DNA from: Rikenellaceae bacterium
GTDB lineage: Bacteria; Bacteroidota; Bacteroidia; Bacteroidales; Rikenellaceae
Assembly (NCBI GenBank): GCA_015060015.1
Contig: SUZG01000018.1
Coordinates: 1 to 33,306 of the forward strand
Direction of reading: 5' to 3'
Length of the DNA: 33,306 bases
How positions within the stretch are numbered: position 1 is the first letter of the stretch; each line of letters starts with the position of its first letter. Under the pieces are notes generated by a model that worked only from the letters and a program-made list of their open reading frames with translations, was not told the origin of the DNA and did no database searches. The position numbers were made by a program, and so were the translations under genes. This document shows positions 16,748 to 23,971 of the stretch, in pieces.

Positions 16748-16763
16748 CTTGAAATCTTAAATT

Positions 16764-16799
16764 AAAAAATCCTGACCAAAATCAATTAAGGTCAGGATT
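16764..16799 (-). terminator. Attenuator terminator in front of pheA
   Basis: On the - strand AATCCTGACC (16799-16790) pairs with GGTCAGGATT (16777-16768) over 10 bp with a 12-base loop, followed by six U (16769-16764). It ends 16 bases before the pheA ATG. The 5' arm can instead pair with an upstream copy GGTCAGGAT (16851-16843), so the terminator is conditional. Confidence 0.9.
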
Positions 16800-16861
16800 A
16801 AATATCAATTGTATGCAAGCATCTTCCATATTAGCATACGACATCCTGACCGTTCGCACGG
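16790..16861 (-). promoter_or_regulatory. Antiterminator region of the Phe/Tyr attenuator
   Basis: On the - strand GGTCAGGAT (16851-16843) is fully complementary to ATCCTGACC (16798-16790), the 5' arm of the terminator. The intervening loop is reinforced by GTATGC/GCATAC (16839-16834/16816-16811). Just upstream is a small CCGT-GCGA-ACGG hairpin (16861-16850) with a GNRA loop, whose 3' arm shares two bases with the first segment. Codons 18-20 of the leader peptide lie inside the first segment, so a ribosome reaching the leader stop would mask it. Confidence 0.85.
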
Positions 16862-16902
16862 TAAAAGTAAAATCGCTTAAAATAGAAGAAATACTTGTTC
16901 AT
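16831..16902 (-). CDS. Phe/Tyr-rich leader peptide of the pheA operon attenuator
   Basis: This is a 23-codon ORF in the pheA leader. Residues 4-14 read YFFYFKRFYFY: five Phe and four Tyr in eleven residues. The ATG lies about 23 bases after the predicted transcription start and the TAA lies 31 bases before the terminator's 5' arm. The design matches amino-acid attenuators such as E. coli pheL: slow translation at Phe/Tyr codons when the tRNAs are uncharged would expose the antiterminator segment at 16851-16843. Codons for Phe are a mix of TTC and TTT and for Tyr of TAT and TAC. The peptide itself probably has no function after synthesis. Confidence 0.9.
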   Translation of the reverse strand: MNKYFFYFKRFYFYRANGQDVVC

Positions 16903-16930
16903 ATATTCGTTATTTATTCTTTGTACGATG

Positions 16931-16961
16931 CAAATATATCGCAAAAAGATATAAAATCAAA
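16931..16961 (-). promoter_or_regulatory. Promoter of the Phe/Tyr operon (TTTG - 19 bp - TATATTTG)
   Basis: On the - strand a -33 TTTG (16961-16958) is separated by 19 bases from TATATTTG (16938-16931). Both boxes match the Bacteroidetes primary sigma consensus exactly. Transcription would start near 16925, about 23 bases before the leader-peptide ATG. Confidence 0.8.
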
Positions 16962-17013
16962 ATGTTTTGAGAATAAATATGCAGAAAAAAGTTTGTCGCC
17001 TACCTCGCGGCTG

Positions 17014-17664
17014 CTACTCTACATATTTTATCACCTCCTTGTTGCGTGGGCGTGCATCGGGCTGCTCGGCTGCATAACCGATACCTACGCAGAGCAGAGG
17101 CTCGTAGCCCTCACTGAAACCAAGCGTTTCGATAACAGGCTTGCCGGCATCGGAATTAAGCCACATCAGGGGGCCCATCATACAGATAGAGCCAAGCCCC
17201 AGCGACTGTGCCGCAAGCATCATATTGCCTGCCATCAGACCGCAATCGACCTGTGTGCAGTGGCCGGGCTTGTGAGCAACGAATATCACTGCGGGGGCGT
17301 TGCGGAACATATTCTTGAACGAGGGCTCCTCGAACTGCTTCTCGGCGGGAGTACCCTTTACGCCTTCGCGATATGCGGCTGTGGCCTTGTCCAACCACTC
17401 CTTGCTATCAACAATTCTCACCTCCCACTGCTGGGCATTCATTCCGTTGGGTGCGTTTATACCGCACTCGGCAATCTTGTCCAGAAGCTCGCGAGAAACA
17501 CTCTCGTCGGTATAGGCACGAATGCTGCGGCGTGCCATAATGGCCTCAATAACAGCGTTTTCCTCCGATGTGCAGCAATCATTACGCAAAGCTCGTGTCA
17601 GCCCTACAACGGATAGTGTGATTACAAGTAAGCAAAGTGCCAATATGTAATGCGTTGTTTTCAT
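17014..17664 (-). CDS. Nitroreductase family protein with N-terminal signal or membrane anchor
   Basis: This 216-residue protein has the nitroreductase/FMN-dependent oxidoreductase fold. After a hydrophobic N-terminus (about residues 6-24) comes 'AIMARRSIRAYTDESVS' (FMN phosphate region, about 41-57), then 'ECGINAPNGMNAQQWEVRIV', 'MFRNAPAVIFVAHKP', 'VDCGLMAGNMMLAAQSLGLGS' and 'CVGIGYAAEQPDARPRNKEVIKYVE'. These bind FMN and form the dimer in the family. A leading membrane segment followed by Cys-Cys is unusual, since most family members are cytoplasmic. It starts 19 bases after the stop of the LuxR-type gene and could share its transcript. The substrate is unknown. Confidence 0.82.
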   Translation of the reverse strand: MKTTHYILALCLLVITLSVVGLTRALRNDCCTSEENAVIEAIMARRSIRAYTDESVSRELLDKIAECGINAPNGMNAQQWEVRIVDSKEWLDKATAAYREGVKGTPAEKQFEEPSFKNMFRNAPAVIFVAHKPGHCTQVDCGLMAGNMMLAAQSLGLGSICMMGPLMWLNSDAGKPVIETLGFSEGYEPLLCVGIGYAAEQPDARPRNKEVIKYVE

Positions 17665-17683
17665 AGTGTGAAAATTTTAAGGT

Positions 17684-18277
17684 TTATAACTCTCTTACAT
17701 CAACAATTCCGTTCATTACGGCATATATCGTCAGACGGCCGATTGACTTTGAGCCAATCTTCTCGCTGATGTTGCGGCGGTGAAAAATTACCGTTGGGGT
17801 CGAAATGTTCAGTCTGTCGGCAATCTCCTTGTTGATATAACCCTTGACCAGCAGTGCCAGGACATCCTTTTCGCGTTGCGATAATGTGAGTTCCTCCTCC
17901 TGTGGCAGGGTGTGCGACATATTGCCATGAGCCATATGTGCAGTGTTGAACATCATCAAAAATGTTTTCAGCAGTTCTCGTTCGGACCGATACAGGTCAA
18001 GACTGTGAAAACCCTCGATAGAGTCATCATTTCCCTCCGACAGAACGATGCAACGACGATGTGGTGCTGTAAAGAATGTTATATTGTCGCGTACGGTTTG
18101 GGCATCGGCAAAGAAGTGAACCACCGTTTGGTGTCCATCCTCCATAAACTCATCCATAGAATTGTATGAAACAACATCCACCTCACGAAACATGTGTACA
18201 AATGGTGCCATATCAGCGAGGATGCTCCTCATTGCGAGCCCACATAGCGAATTTGGGTGTATGATTACAATCTTCAT
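17684..18277 (-). CDS. LuxR-family transcriptional regulator with degenerate receiver domain
   Basis: This protein of about 197 residues has a C-terminal GerE/LuxR helix-turn-helix: 'LTLSQREKDVLALLVKGYINKEIADRLNISTPTVIFHRRNISEKIG' (about 130-175). The N-terminal half looks like a response-regulator receiver ('MKIVIIHPNSLCGLAMRSIL') but lacks the acidic pair after the first strand, so it probably is not phosphorylated in the normal way. I chose ATG 18277, because a predicted promoter box (18292-18299) would start transcription at about 18286, where the upstream in-frame ATG lies. It diverges from the TonB-dependent receptor across 135 bases containing a palindrome (18321-18340). Control of the receptor and of its own operon is inferred. 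Confidence 0.83.
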   Translation of the reverse strand: MKIVIIHPNSLCGLAMRSILADMAPFVHMFREVDVVSYNSMDEFMEDGHQTVVHFFADAQTVRDNITFFTAPHRRCIVLSEGNDDSIEGFHSLDLYRSERELLKTFLMMFNTAHMAHGNMSHTLPQEEELTLSQREKDVLALLVKGYINKEIADRLNISTPTVIFHRRNISEKIGSKSIGRLTIYAVMNGIVDVREL

Positions 18278-18291
18278 TCTCTGCATAATCG

Positions 18292-18321
18292 CAAAGATAA
18301 TACATTTATATAAAATACAAA
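18292..18321 (-). promoter_or_regulatory. Promoter of the LuxR-type regulator gene
   Basis: On the - strand TTTG (18321-18318) and TATCTTTG (18299-18292) are separated by 18 bases, close to the Bacteroidetes consensus. The start would be near 18286, giving a leader of about 10 bases to the ATG at 18277. Confidence 0.55.
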
Positions 18322-18340
18322 ACTATAACTTATGATAGTT
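18321..18340. promoter_or_regulatory. Candidate operator palindrome in the divergent promoter region
   Basis: AACTAT (18321-18326) and ATAGTT (18335-18340) form a perfect inverted repeat with an 8-base spacer, 20 bases in all. It touches the -33 boxes of both divergent promoters. A dimeric LuxR-type regulator could bind such a site. Confidence 0.4.
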
Positions 18341-18369
18341 GTCGCGTGTGCCTGCGTGATGTACCTTTG
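18338..18369 (+). promoter_or_regulatory. Promoter of the TonB-dependent receptor gene
   Basis: TACCTTTG (18362-18369) is an exact -7 match; GTTG at 18338-18341 is a near -33 match with a 20-base spacer. Transcription would start near 18375, about 37 bases before the ATG at 18413. Confidence 0.6.
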
Positions 18370-18412
18370 CGACATCAAATTGACAAATAGTATTAAGCCA
18401 AAATAGATAGAT

Positions 18413-20785
18413 ATGAAACTGATGTTTGCTGTGCTTGCTCTGTTGAGTGGCACACCCGAGGCGGAGACTCCGAATGAGAAGCAGGATAGCGTAAAGCAAT
18501 ACACTATCGAGGAGGTTGGTGTTGAGGTGCGAGGCCCAAAACAGCACTACGCCTTGAAGGAGCAGCCTATATCGTCGAGTGTAGTTGGCGAGAGTATGCT
18601 CTCGCGTGAGCATATCCTTTCGGTAAAGGATTTGTCGGCCTTGGTGCCTAACTTTTTCCAGCCAGACTACGGCTCGAAGATGACCTCGTCGATATATGTG
18701 CGAGGCTTCGGTGCCCGTATCGACCAGCCTGTGATTGGCGTAACGGTCGATGGCGTGCCTTATCTGAACAAGAACAACTACGACTTCGATATGCTGGATG
18801 TTGCCCGCATAGAGTTGTTGCGTGGCCCGCAGAGTACGCTTTATGGTCGTAATACTATGGGTGGCCAGATGAATATCTATACCCTTTCGCCTATGAACTA
18901 CGAGGGTGCAAGGGTCGGCTTGGAGTATGGTTCGGCAAATACTTTCCGAGGCAAGGCATCGTATTATGGTCGCAGCGAGAGTGGTAAGTTCGGCTATATG
19001 GTCGGTGGCTTCTATAATCGTACCGACGGCTTCTTCGAAAATGCCTACAATGGCGAAATGGTCGATTGGGGCGAGTCAAGCGGTGGCCGTGTGCGTTTGG
19101 TTGGCCGCTTGGGCCGAGGCTGGGAGTTGGAGAATATCGCCCAGATAGGCTATGCCGATGAAGGTGGCTATGCCTATGCTAAATATGATGCCGAGAAGGG
19201 TAGTGCCGCCGAGGTGAACTACAACTATCCGAGCCGCTATATGAGAATGAATATCAGTGATGGTTTGATTCTCTCGCATGAGGGCGAAAAGTATAAGTTT
19301 ACGGCGACGACATCTTATCAATATACGCACGATAAGATGAATATCGACAACGACTTCACGCCAAAGGCGATGTTTACCCTCATTCAGGAGCAGCGTGAGC
19401 ACGCCGTAACGGAGGATATCGTTTTCCGTACCAACGAGGGTGACCGCCGTTGGAAATGGCTGACGGGCATTTACGGATTTTATAAGACGATAGATATGTC
19501 GGCTCCGGTTAGTTTTCAGCAAGATGGTATCAGTGACCTTATTCTGGGCAATATGCCTGCTATGGTGAAGCAGTTTTTGACTATCAATCCGTTTGTTTTG
19601 GAGAGTGATTTCGATATTCCGACCTATGGTGCGGCGGTGTATCACGAATCGTCACTTCGTGCCGGCAAGCGTTGGCGTTTTACCGCAGGTCTGCGTCTGG
19701 ACTACGAAAAATCTACTATGGATTACGATAACTTCTCGGAGGTACTATATTCGTTTAATATGCCTCCTATGGCAAACATCGAAAATAAACCGGTCGTAGT
19801 AGAGATGCAGGGCAAGGAGGAGTTGGACTATTTGGAGTTGCTGCCCAAGTTTGCTGTGAATTTCACTACGGGTGCGGGCGACTTGTACGCCACCGTTACA
19901 CGCGGATATAAGGCGGGCGGATTCAATACACAGATATTCTCGGATATCCTGCAAAACAAGATGAAAACAGCCCTTATGGCCGATGCTATGGGCGGTATGG
20001 GTGGCGGACAGGGCGGTCGTCCTTCGTCGCAGGCCGACGGCCAACCTTCGGGTCAGCCCTCTGCGACACCCTCTTATGACGAGGCTTCGGTTACGACCTA
20101 TAAGCCCGAGTATAGCTGGAACTACGAGGTGGGTGGTCATCTGAAATTCGCCAAAGGTCGCGTGGGCATTGATTTTGCCGCCTTCTGGATTGAGTGCCGC
20201 GACCAACAGCTTACGGTCTTCCCCGATGGCAATGCTACGGGCCGTATGATGTCAAATGCGGGCCGTTCACGCAGCCGTGGTGCCGAGATTTCGGCGTCGT
20301 GGGATATGTTGCGACTGATGTCGATGAGCCACTTGCGATTGACTGCAAATTACGGCTTTACGCACGCCAAATTCGTTGAGTATGATGACTTTGTCGATGT
20401 GGTTAATGCCGAGGGCAAGGCGGAACGTGTTGAAGTCAGCTATGCGGGCAACTATCTTCCATACGCACCGCAGCACACCGCTTCGGTTGGGTTGGTGTAT
20501 AACTGCTGGATAGGTGGCCGCCTGCTCGATGAGATTACGGTGTCGGCCTCTTGGCAGGGTGCTGGTAAGATTTACTGGAACGAGGCAAATACCCTCTCGC
20601 AGAACTTCTACTCGCAACTCAACGCCTCGTTGGAGTTGCGTAAGGGCGATTTCTCACTCGGCCTATGGGGCAAAAACCTTACGAACACCGAGTTCAACAC
20701 CTTCTATTTCCGCTCGGTGGGTAACGACTTTATCAGCCCGGGCAAACCCATCCGCTGGGGCATCTCCCTCGGCTTCGCGATGTAA
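18413..20785 (+). CDS. TonB-dependent outer-membrane receptor
   Basis: This 790-residue receptor would import a substrate across the outer membrane using TonB energy. A short signal-like N-terminus is followed by a TonB-box-like stretch ('DSVKQYTIEEVGVEVRG'), the plug domain (about 45-160: 'SVKDLSALVPNFF', 'IYVRGFGARIDQPVIGVTVDGVP', 'IELLRGPQSTLYGRNTMGGQMNIYT') and a beta barrel ending in 'PGKPIRWGISLGFAM'. There is no N-terminal carboxypeptidase-like domain and no SusD partner, so it is unlike the SusC glycan class and closer to siderophore, haem or cofactor receptors. An extracellular-loop-like insertion rich in Gly, Gln, Ser and Pro lies at about 521-560. It is divergent from a LuxR-type regulator. 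Confidence 0.9.
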   Translation: MKLMFAVLALLSGTPEAETPNEKQDSVKQYTIEEVGVEVRGPKQHYALKEQPISSSVVGESMLSREHILSVKDLSALVPNFFQPDYGSKMTSSIYVRGFGARIDQPVIGVTVDGVPYLNKNNYDFDMLDVARIELLRGPQSTLYGRNTMGGQMNIYTLSPMNYEGARVGLEYGSANTFRGKASYYGRSESGKFGYMVGGFYNRTDGFFENAYNGEMVDWGESSGGRVRLVGRLGRGWELENIAQIGYADEGGYAYAKYDAEKGSAAEVNYNYPSRYMRMNISDGLILSHEGEKYKFTATTSYQYTHDKMNIDNDFTPKAMFTLIQEQREHAVTEDIVFRTNEGDRRWKWLTGIYGFYKTIDMSAPVSFQQDGISDLILGNMPAMVKQFLTINPFVLESDFDIPTYGAAVYHESSLRAGKRWRFTAGLRLDYEKSTMDYDNFSEVLYSFNMPPMANIENKPVVVEMQGKEELDYLELLPKFAVNFTTGAGDLYATVTRGYKAGGFNTQIFSDILQNKMKTALMADAMGGMGGGQGGRPSSQADGQPSGQPSATPSYDEASVTTYKPEYSWNYEVGGHLKFAKGRVGIDFAAFWIECRDQQLTVFPDGNATGRMMSNAGRSRSRGAEISASWDMLRLMSMSHLRLTANYGFTHAKFVEYDDFVDVVNAEGKAERVEVSYAGNYLPYAPQHTASVGLVYNCWIGGRLLDEITVSASWQGAGKIYWNEANTLSQNFYSQLNASLELRKGDFSLGLWGKNLTNTEFNTFYFRSVGNDFISPGKPIRWGISLGFAM

Positions 20786-20813
20786 ATCCGCATACGAATT
20801 ATATCTGATAACA

Positions 20814-20841
20814 AAACCCCGACCGCAAAAGGTCGGGGTTT
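20814..20841. terminator. Intrinsic terminator between convergent TonB receptor and OstA-like genes
   Basis: AAACCCCGACC (20814-20824) pairs perfectly with GGTCGGGGTTT (20831-20841), with a six-base loop. The 11-bp GC-rich stem serves the TonB receptor gene (stop at 20785) and may also serve the convergent gene. Confidence 0.85.
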
Positions 20842-20865
20842 GTTGTGTTATCTCTTTAATCGCGT

Positions 20866-23800
20866 TTAATTTCTTTCGCGGCTGTCACGCCATTCGATGA
20901 TTTCGGGTGTCAGTTCATCCTCTCTGTCCACCCAGCGGCCCTGACGCAGTAGGCGTTCCTTGAAGCGGTCCATACTCTCCACAATTCGGAATGTGGGTCG
21001 CTGACGCGAGTATCTCTCCTCGCGTTTTGAGGGTCGTATCTCCTTGTTGAAGATATTCTCACGCGTAGGACGCAACTCCGGTACCCACTTGAAGTTGGGC
21101 AGGCGTTGAATCTGATCCTCGGGGATAAGGGCAATGGGGTAGAACTCAAACGGTACATCGTTGCGGTAGGTGATGCCGACAACCTCCCTGTCCTCGATGT
21201 AGAACGACGCCGAAGCACTCTCCAGATAGACCAGCTCGGTGACGATAGCCGACTCCTCGTCCTCACGCTGGAAGTAGATGGTCTGCACGTTGCCATCCAC
21301 ATCGTTGCGATATATCTCGTTGTCGCGGAAGAAGGCGGTCATCGTCTTGCCCGTAACCTGATTGTAGTAGCTTGAATCAATCTCGGCAACCATAATCGGG
21401 TTTTCCAGAAAATCGGCCTTTGTCAGCTGCTGATTCTTCGTGTAGGCATCAACCTGTGCGGCGGCAATCTGGTTATTGCTGTTCCACATCACAGGCTCGA
21501 TATACATATGTATTATAGAGTCCGTAGAGCTGCTTGCCAATGAGTCGCAGATGGCCTGGGCATCGGAACGATAGATACGCACCTTGCGGTAGGCCTTCAC
21601 AATGCGATAGAGTGAGTCCATCTCGGTAGAGTCTGTTGCCAATGAGTCTGTCACCAGAGAATCGGTCTGCTCGAACTCCTCCTTCTCTACCAAGCCCGTT
21701 CCAAACATTGAATCTCGTTGCGACTTGGCCAGCAACATCTGCTTCTCTATCATCGAGAGTGAGTCCAGTGAGTCCAAAGCCGAGACATCGCGACCCTTTG
21801 CCAGAAGCTTGGCTCGTTTGTTGGCACGACGAATAGAGTCCTTCGCAAGACGTGCCAGCTCCTTTTCCTGGAACTTGGCGTATTGTGCGGCCATCTTATC
21901 GCGACGCAACTTTCCGATAGAGTCGAGTCGCTGCTTGCGGATGATAGCCTTTGCCTTCTTCTCATTGTACTTGAAGCGTTGCGATTCGTACTTGGCGTAA
22001 CGCTTCAAATCTTTGAGAGTCAATGAGTCCAGCTGCAAACGCTTGGCCTCCCACGGGTCAATGGCCACAGAGTCCGCAGCGAGTGAATCCATAGCGAGTG
22101 AGTCGGTTACGAGTTGGTCTGTCGCCAATGTGTCGGCCGCCGGTAACTGCATAGCGAGAGAGTCAGCCGGTGCTTCGGCAGAGGCTGAATTGGCCTTTGC
22201 AATAAAGAAGAATACCTTAATCTTCTCAATGAGTTTTTCGCGAGCAAGTCTTATCTTCTCAAGCTTCTTGGTATTTACGGGCTTCTCGGCCTTTACCTTC
22301 TCGGCTTTTTCAGCTTTCTTATCCTTTTGTGCCTCCTCGTTTTCTTCGCCCTCTTTTCCGTTCGGCTCTTCGGTCGCACTCTCCTCCTGCGAGGCCTTGT
22401 CGTCAGTTGCAACCTCCGATGCTGCTACCTCCTGACTATCCTCCGAAGTCGCCATCTTTGCATCTGTATCAGCCTGCTCAACGCCCTCGTTGTCGGTTGT
22501 ATCGGTTGTTGCAACACTCTGCTGCTCATCGGCATCGGTGGCCTGCTCCTGTGCCGAAGTACCCTCTGCTGTGTTGCTGCTTATGGCCTGCTCACTCTTG
22601 ATCTCTGTTGTTGCCTTTTCCGCAGCAACATTTGTGTCGGTCTTTGCACTCTCCTTCGTCTGGTCAGTGCCGGTGGCCGCTGCCGCCTCCTGAGTTGTGG
22701 TCTGCTCCGACTCTGCGGGTGTGACTACCTCTTCGACCTTGGGCAGAGCATCCAACGAGTCCTGAATAGCTCTGTTTCTTGCATCGCGAGCCGCTTTCGC
22801 CTCCAAATATTGTTGGCGGCGTTCAATCAGTGCCTCGCGGTCGGCTTCCGCCTCTGCAATTTTTGCCAAAGAGTCGGCAATCTCCTTGCGACGGGCCTCA
22901 CGAGCCTCCTCCAAACGCGAAATTGTGATGAACTGCATCGTGTCGGCACTCATAAATACGCTGTCGCCCTCCGAGGTATCGTAGCTGATGGTCACAGGTT
23001 TGCGGGTGAGTAGGGCAATATCCTTATCGCCCCAATACTCGGCATAATCGCTGAACGCCAGCACCTTGTTCTCGATGTCGTCCATCTGAATATTGTTGTA
23101 GGCGATGATATGCTCGTTGTCGCGATAATACGACAAAGTGTCGCCCCACATCTCCTGCTCCTCGGTGAGGATGTAGCCATTCTTGGTTACGACGTAAAGA
23201 TTCTGCGAGTTATCGTAATAACCGGCGTCTGCCGACAAATACTCGTCGTCGATATTCCATATCTCGCTATTCTCAAAGAAGCGTGCAAACTTCGTCTCGG
23301 TATTGTATATCACCGAATCACTCTTCATGTCGTAGTCCGAGCCGTGAATCTCAACGTCATCCACGCATACGATGTTGTGGTCGTCGGAGTAGTAGTAGCC
23401 ACGCTGTGACTCCAAGATGTCGTTATCCTTGACCAAAACACCTCCGCCGGTATATGTTCCGACCTTCTTGTCGGTGTCAAAGCGGAAGTTGTAGGTGTAG
23501 AGCAGGGCATCGCCATCGACAACCTTCACGATAGGGGCATATACCTCTGCGAGGCTGATGTCGCCATTATATATGGCACTGTCGCCGTAGATGTATATCG
23601 AGTCCTGATTGATGATTACATCGCCGAAGAAACCCCAACGGGAATCGTTGTAGCGTACGGCACTGTCGCAGGTAATGACTGCTCCGTTGTGGTGAGCCGC
23701 AAAATTGCCCAGAAAATAGACTATGCTGTCGCCCTTGCGGTTGTAGGGAAGCACATCGTCGGCCATAAAATCGACTCGGCGACGGGGCTTGGTGCTCTTC

Positions 23801-23958
23801 GCAGGTTTCGGTGCGGGGCTCTCTTTACGGGCGGCTTGAAGCACAGCGGCCTCCCCGCTGTTTTCAGCGAGAAGGGCACGGGTATCCATTGCCTCTTGTG
23901 CAAAGATCAATCCGGCAAATGCCGATATGATTATTGAGATAGATAGTATTCGACGCAC
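20866..23958 (-). CDS. OstA/LptA-like protein with a very long low-complexity insertion
   Basis: This 1030-residue exported protein starts with a signal peptide ('MRRILSISIIISAFAGLIFAQ'). Residues about 60-340 look like OstA-type beta-jellyroll repeats ('GNFAAHHNGAVITCDSAV', 'YYDNSQNLYVVTKNG', 'EYWGDKDIALLTRKPVTI'), the fold of LptA/LptD N-domains that carry lipopolysaccharide across the periplasm. From about 346 to 786 it has a charged helical stretch, a Thr/Ala/Glu-rich segment, Lys-rich helices and 'DSLA' repeats. The C-terminal part (about 787-960) again looks OstA-like ('MYIEPVMWNSNNQIAAAQVDAY'), with a basic tail. It is the last gene after the SurA-type chaperone (13-base gap), which fits outer-membrane biogenesis. 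The insertion role is unknown. Confidence 0.78.
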   Translation of the reverse strand: MRRILSISIIISAFAGLIFAQEAMDTRALLAENSGEAAVLQAARKESPAPKPAKSTKPRRRVDFMADDVLPYNRKGDSIVYFLGNFAAHHNGAVITCDSAVRYNDSRWGFFGDVIINQDSIYIYGDSAIYNGDISLAEVYAPIVKVVDGDALLYTYNFRFDTDKKVGTYTGGGVLVKDNDILESQRGYYYSDDHNIVCVDDVEIHGSDYDMKSDSVIYNTETKFARFFENSEIWNIDDEYLSADAGYYDNSQNLYVVTKNGYILTEEQEMWGDTLSYYRDNEHIIAYNNIQMDDIENKVLAFSDYAEYWGDKDIALLTRKPVTISYDTSEGDSVFMSADTMQFITISRLEEAREARRKEIADSLAKIAEAEADREALIERRQQYLEAKAARDARNRAIQDSLDALPKVEEVVTPAESEQTTTQEAAAATGTDQTKESAKTDTNVAAEKATTEIKSEQAISSNTAEGTSAQEQATDADEQQSVATTDTTDNEGVEQADTDAKMATSEDSQEVAASEVATDDKASQEESATEEPNGKEGEENEEAQKDKKAEKAEKVKAEKPVNTKKLEKIRLAREKLIEKIKVFFFIAKANSASAEAPADSLAMQLPAADTLATDQLVTDSLAMDSLAADSVAIDPWEAKRLQLDSLTLKDLKRYAKYESQRFKYNEKKAKAIIRKQRLDSIGKLRRDKMAAQYAKFQEKELARLAKDSIRRANKRAKLLAKGRDVSALDSLDSLSMIEKQMLLAKSQRDSMFGTGLVEKEEFEQTDSLVTDSLATDSTEMDSLYRIVKAYRKVRIYRSDAQAICDSLASSSTDSIIHMYIEPVMWNSNNQIAAAQVDAYTKNQQLTKADFLENPIMVAEIDSSYYNQVTGKTMTAFFRDNEIYRNDVDGNVQTIYFQREDEESAIVTELVYLESASASFYIEDREVVGITYRNDVPFEFYPIALIPEDQIQRLPNFKWVPELRPTRENIFNKEIRPSKREERYSRQRPTFRIVESMDRFKERLLRQGRWVDREDELTPEIIEWRDSRERN

Positions 23959-23971
23959 GCCTAATCAGATT

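Noticed and set aside
16748..16902. T-box riboswitch in front of pheA
   Set aside because: No T-box consensus or specifier-loop layout was seen; the aromatic leader peptide with A/B/C segments is a simpler explanation.
16813..17616. A 267-residue + strand frame
   Set aside because: It runs antisense through the nitroreductase gene and the Phe/Tyr leader region; the - strand features explain the sequence better.
21600..22150. Tandem DNA repeat or CRISPR-like array in the Ser-Leu-Ala-Asp repeats
   Set aside because: The similarity is at the amino-acid level with irregular spacing; there are no constant repeats with unique spacers.
22327..23013. A 228-residue + strand frame rich in Leu and Cys
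   Set aside because: It is opposite the low-complexity part of the OstA-like gene; its composition is the mirror of Ala/Glu/Ser-rich codons and it has no family features.
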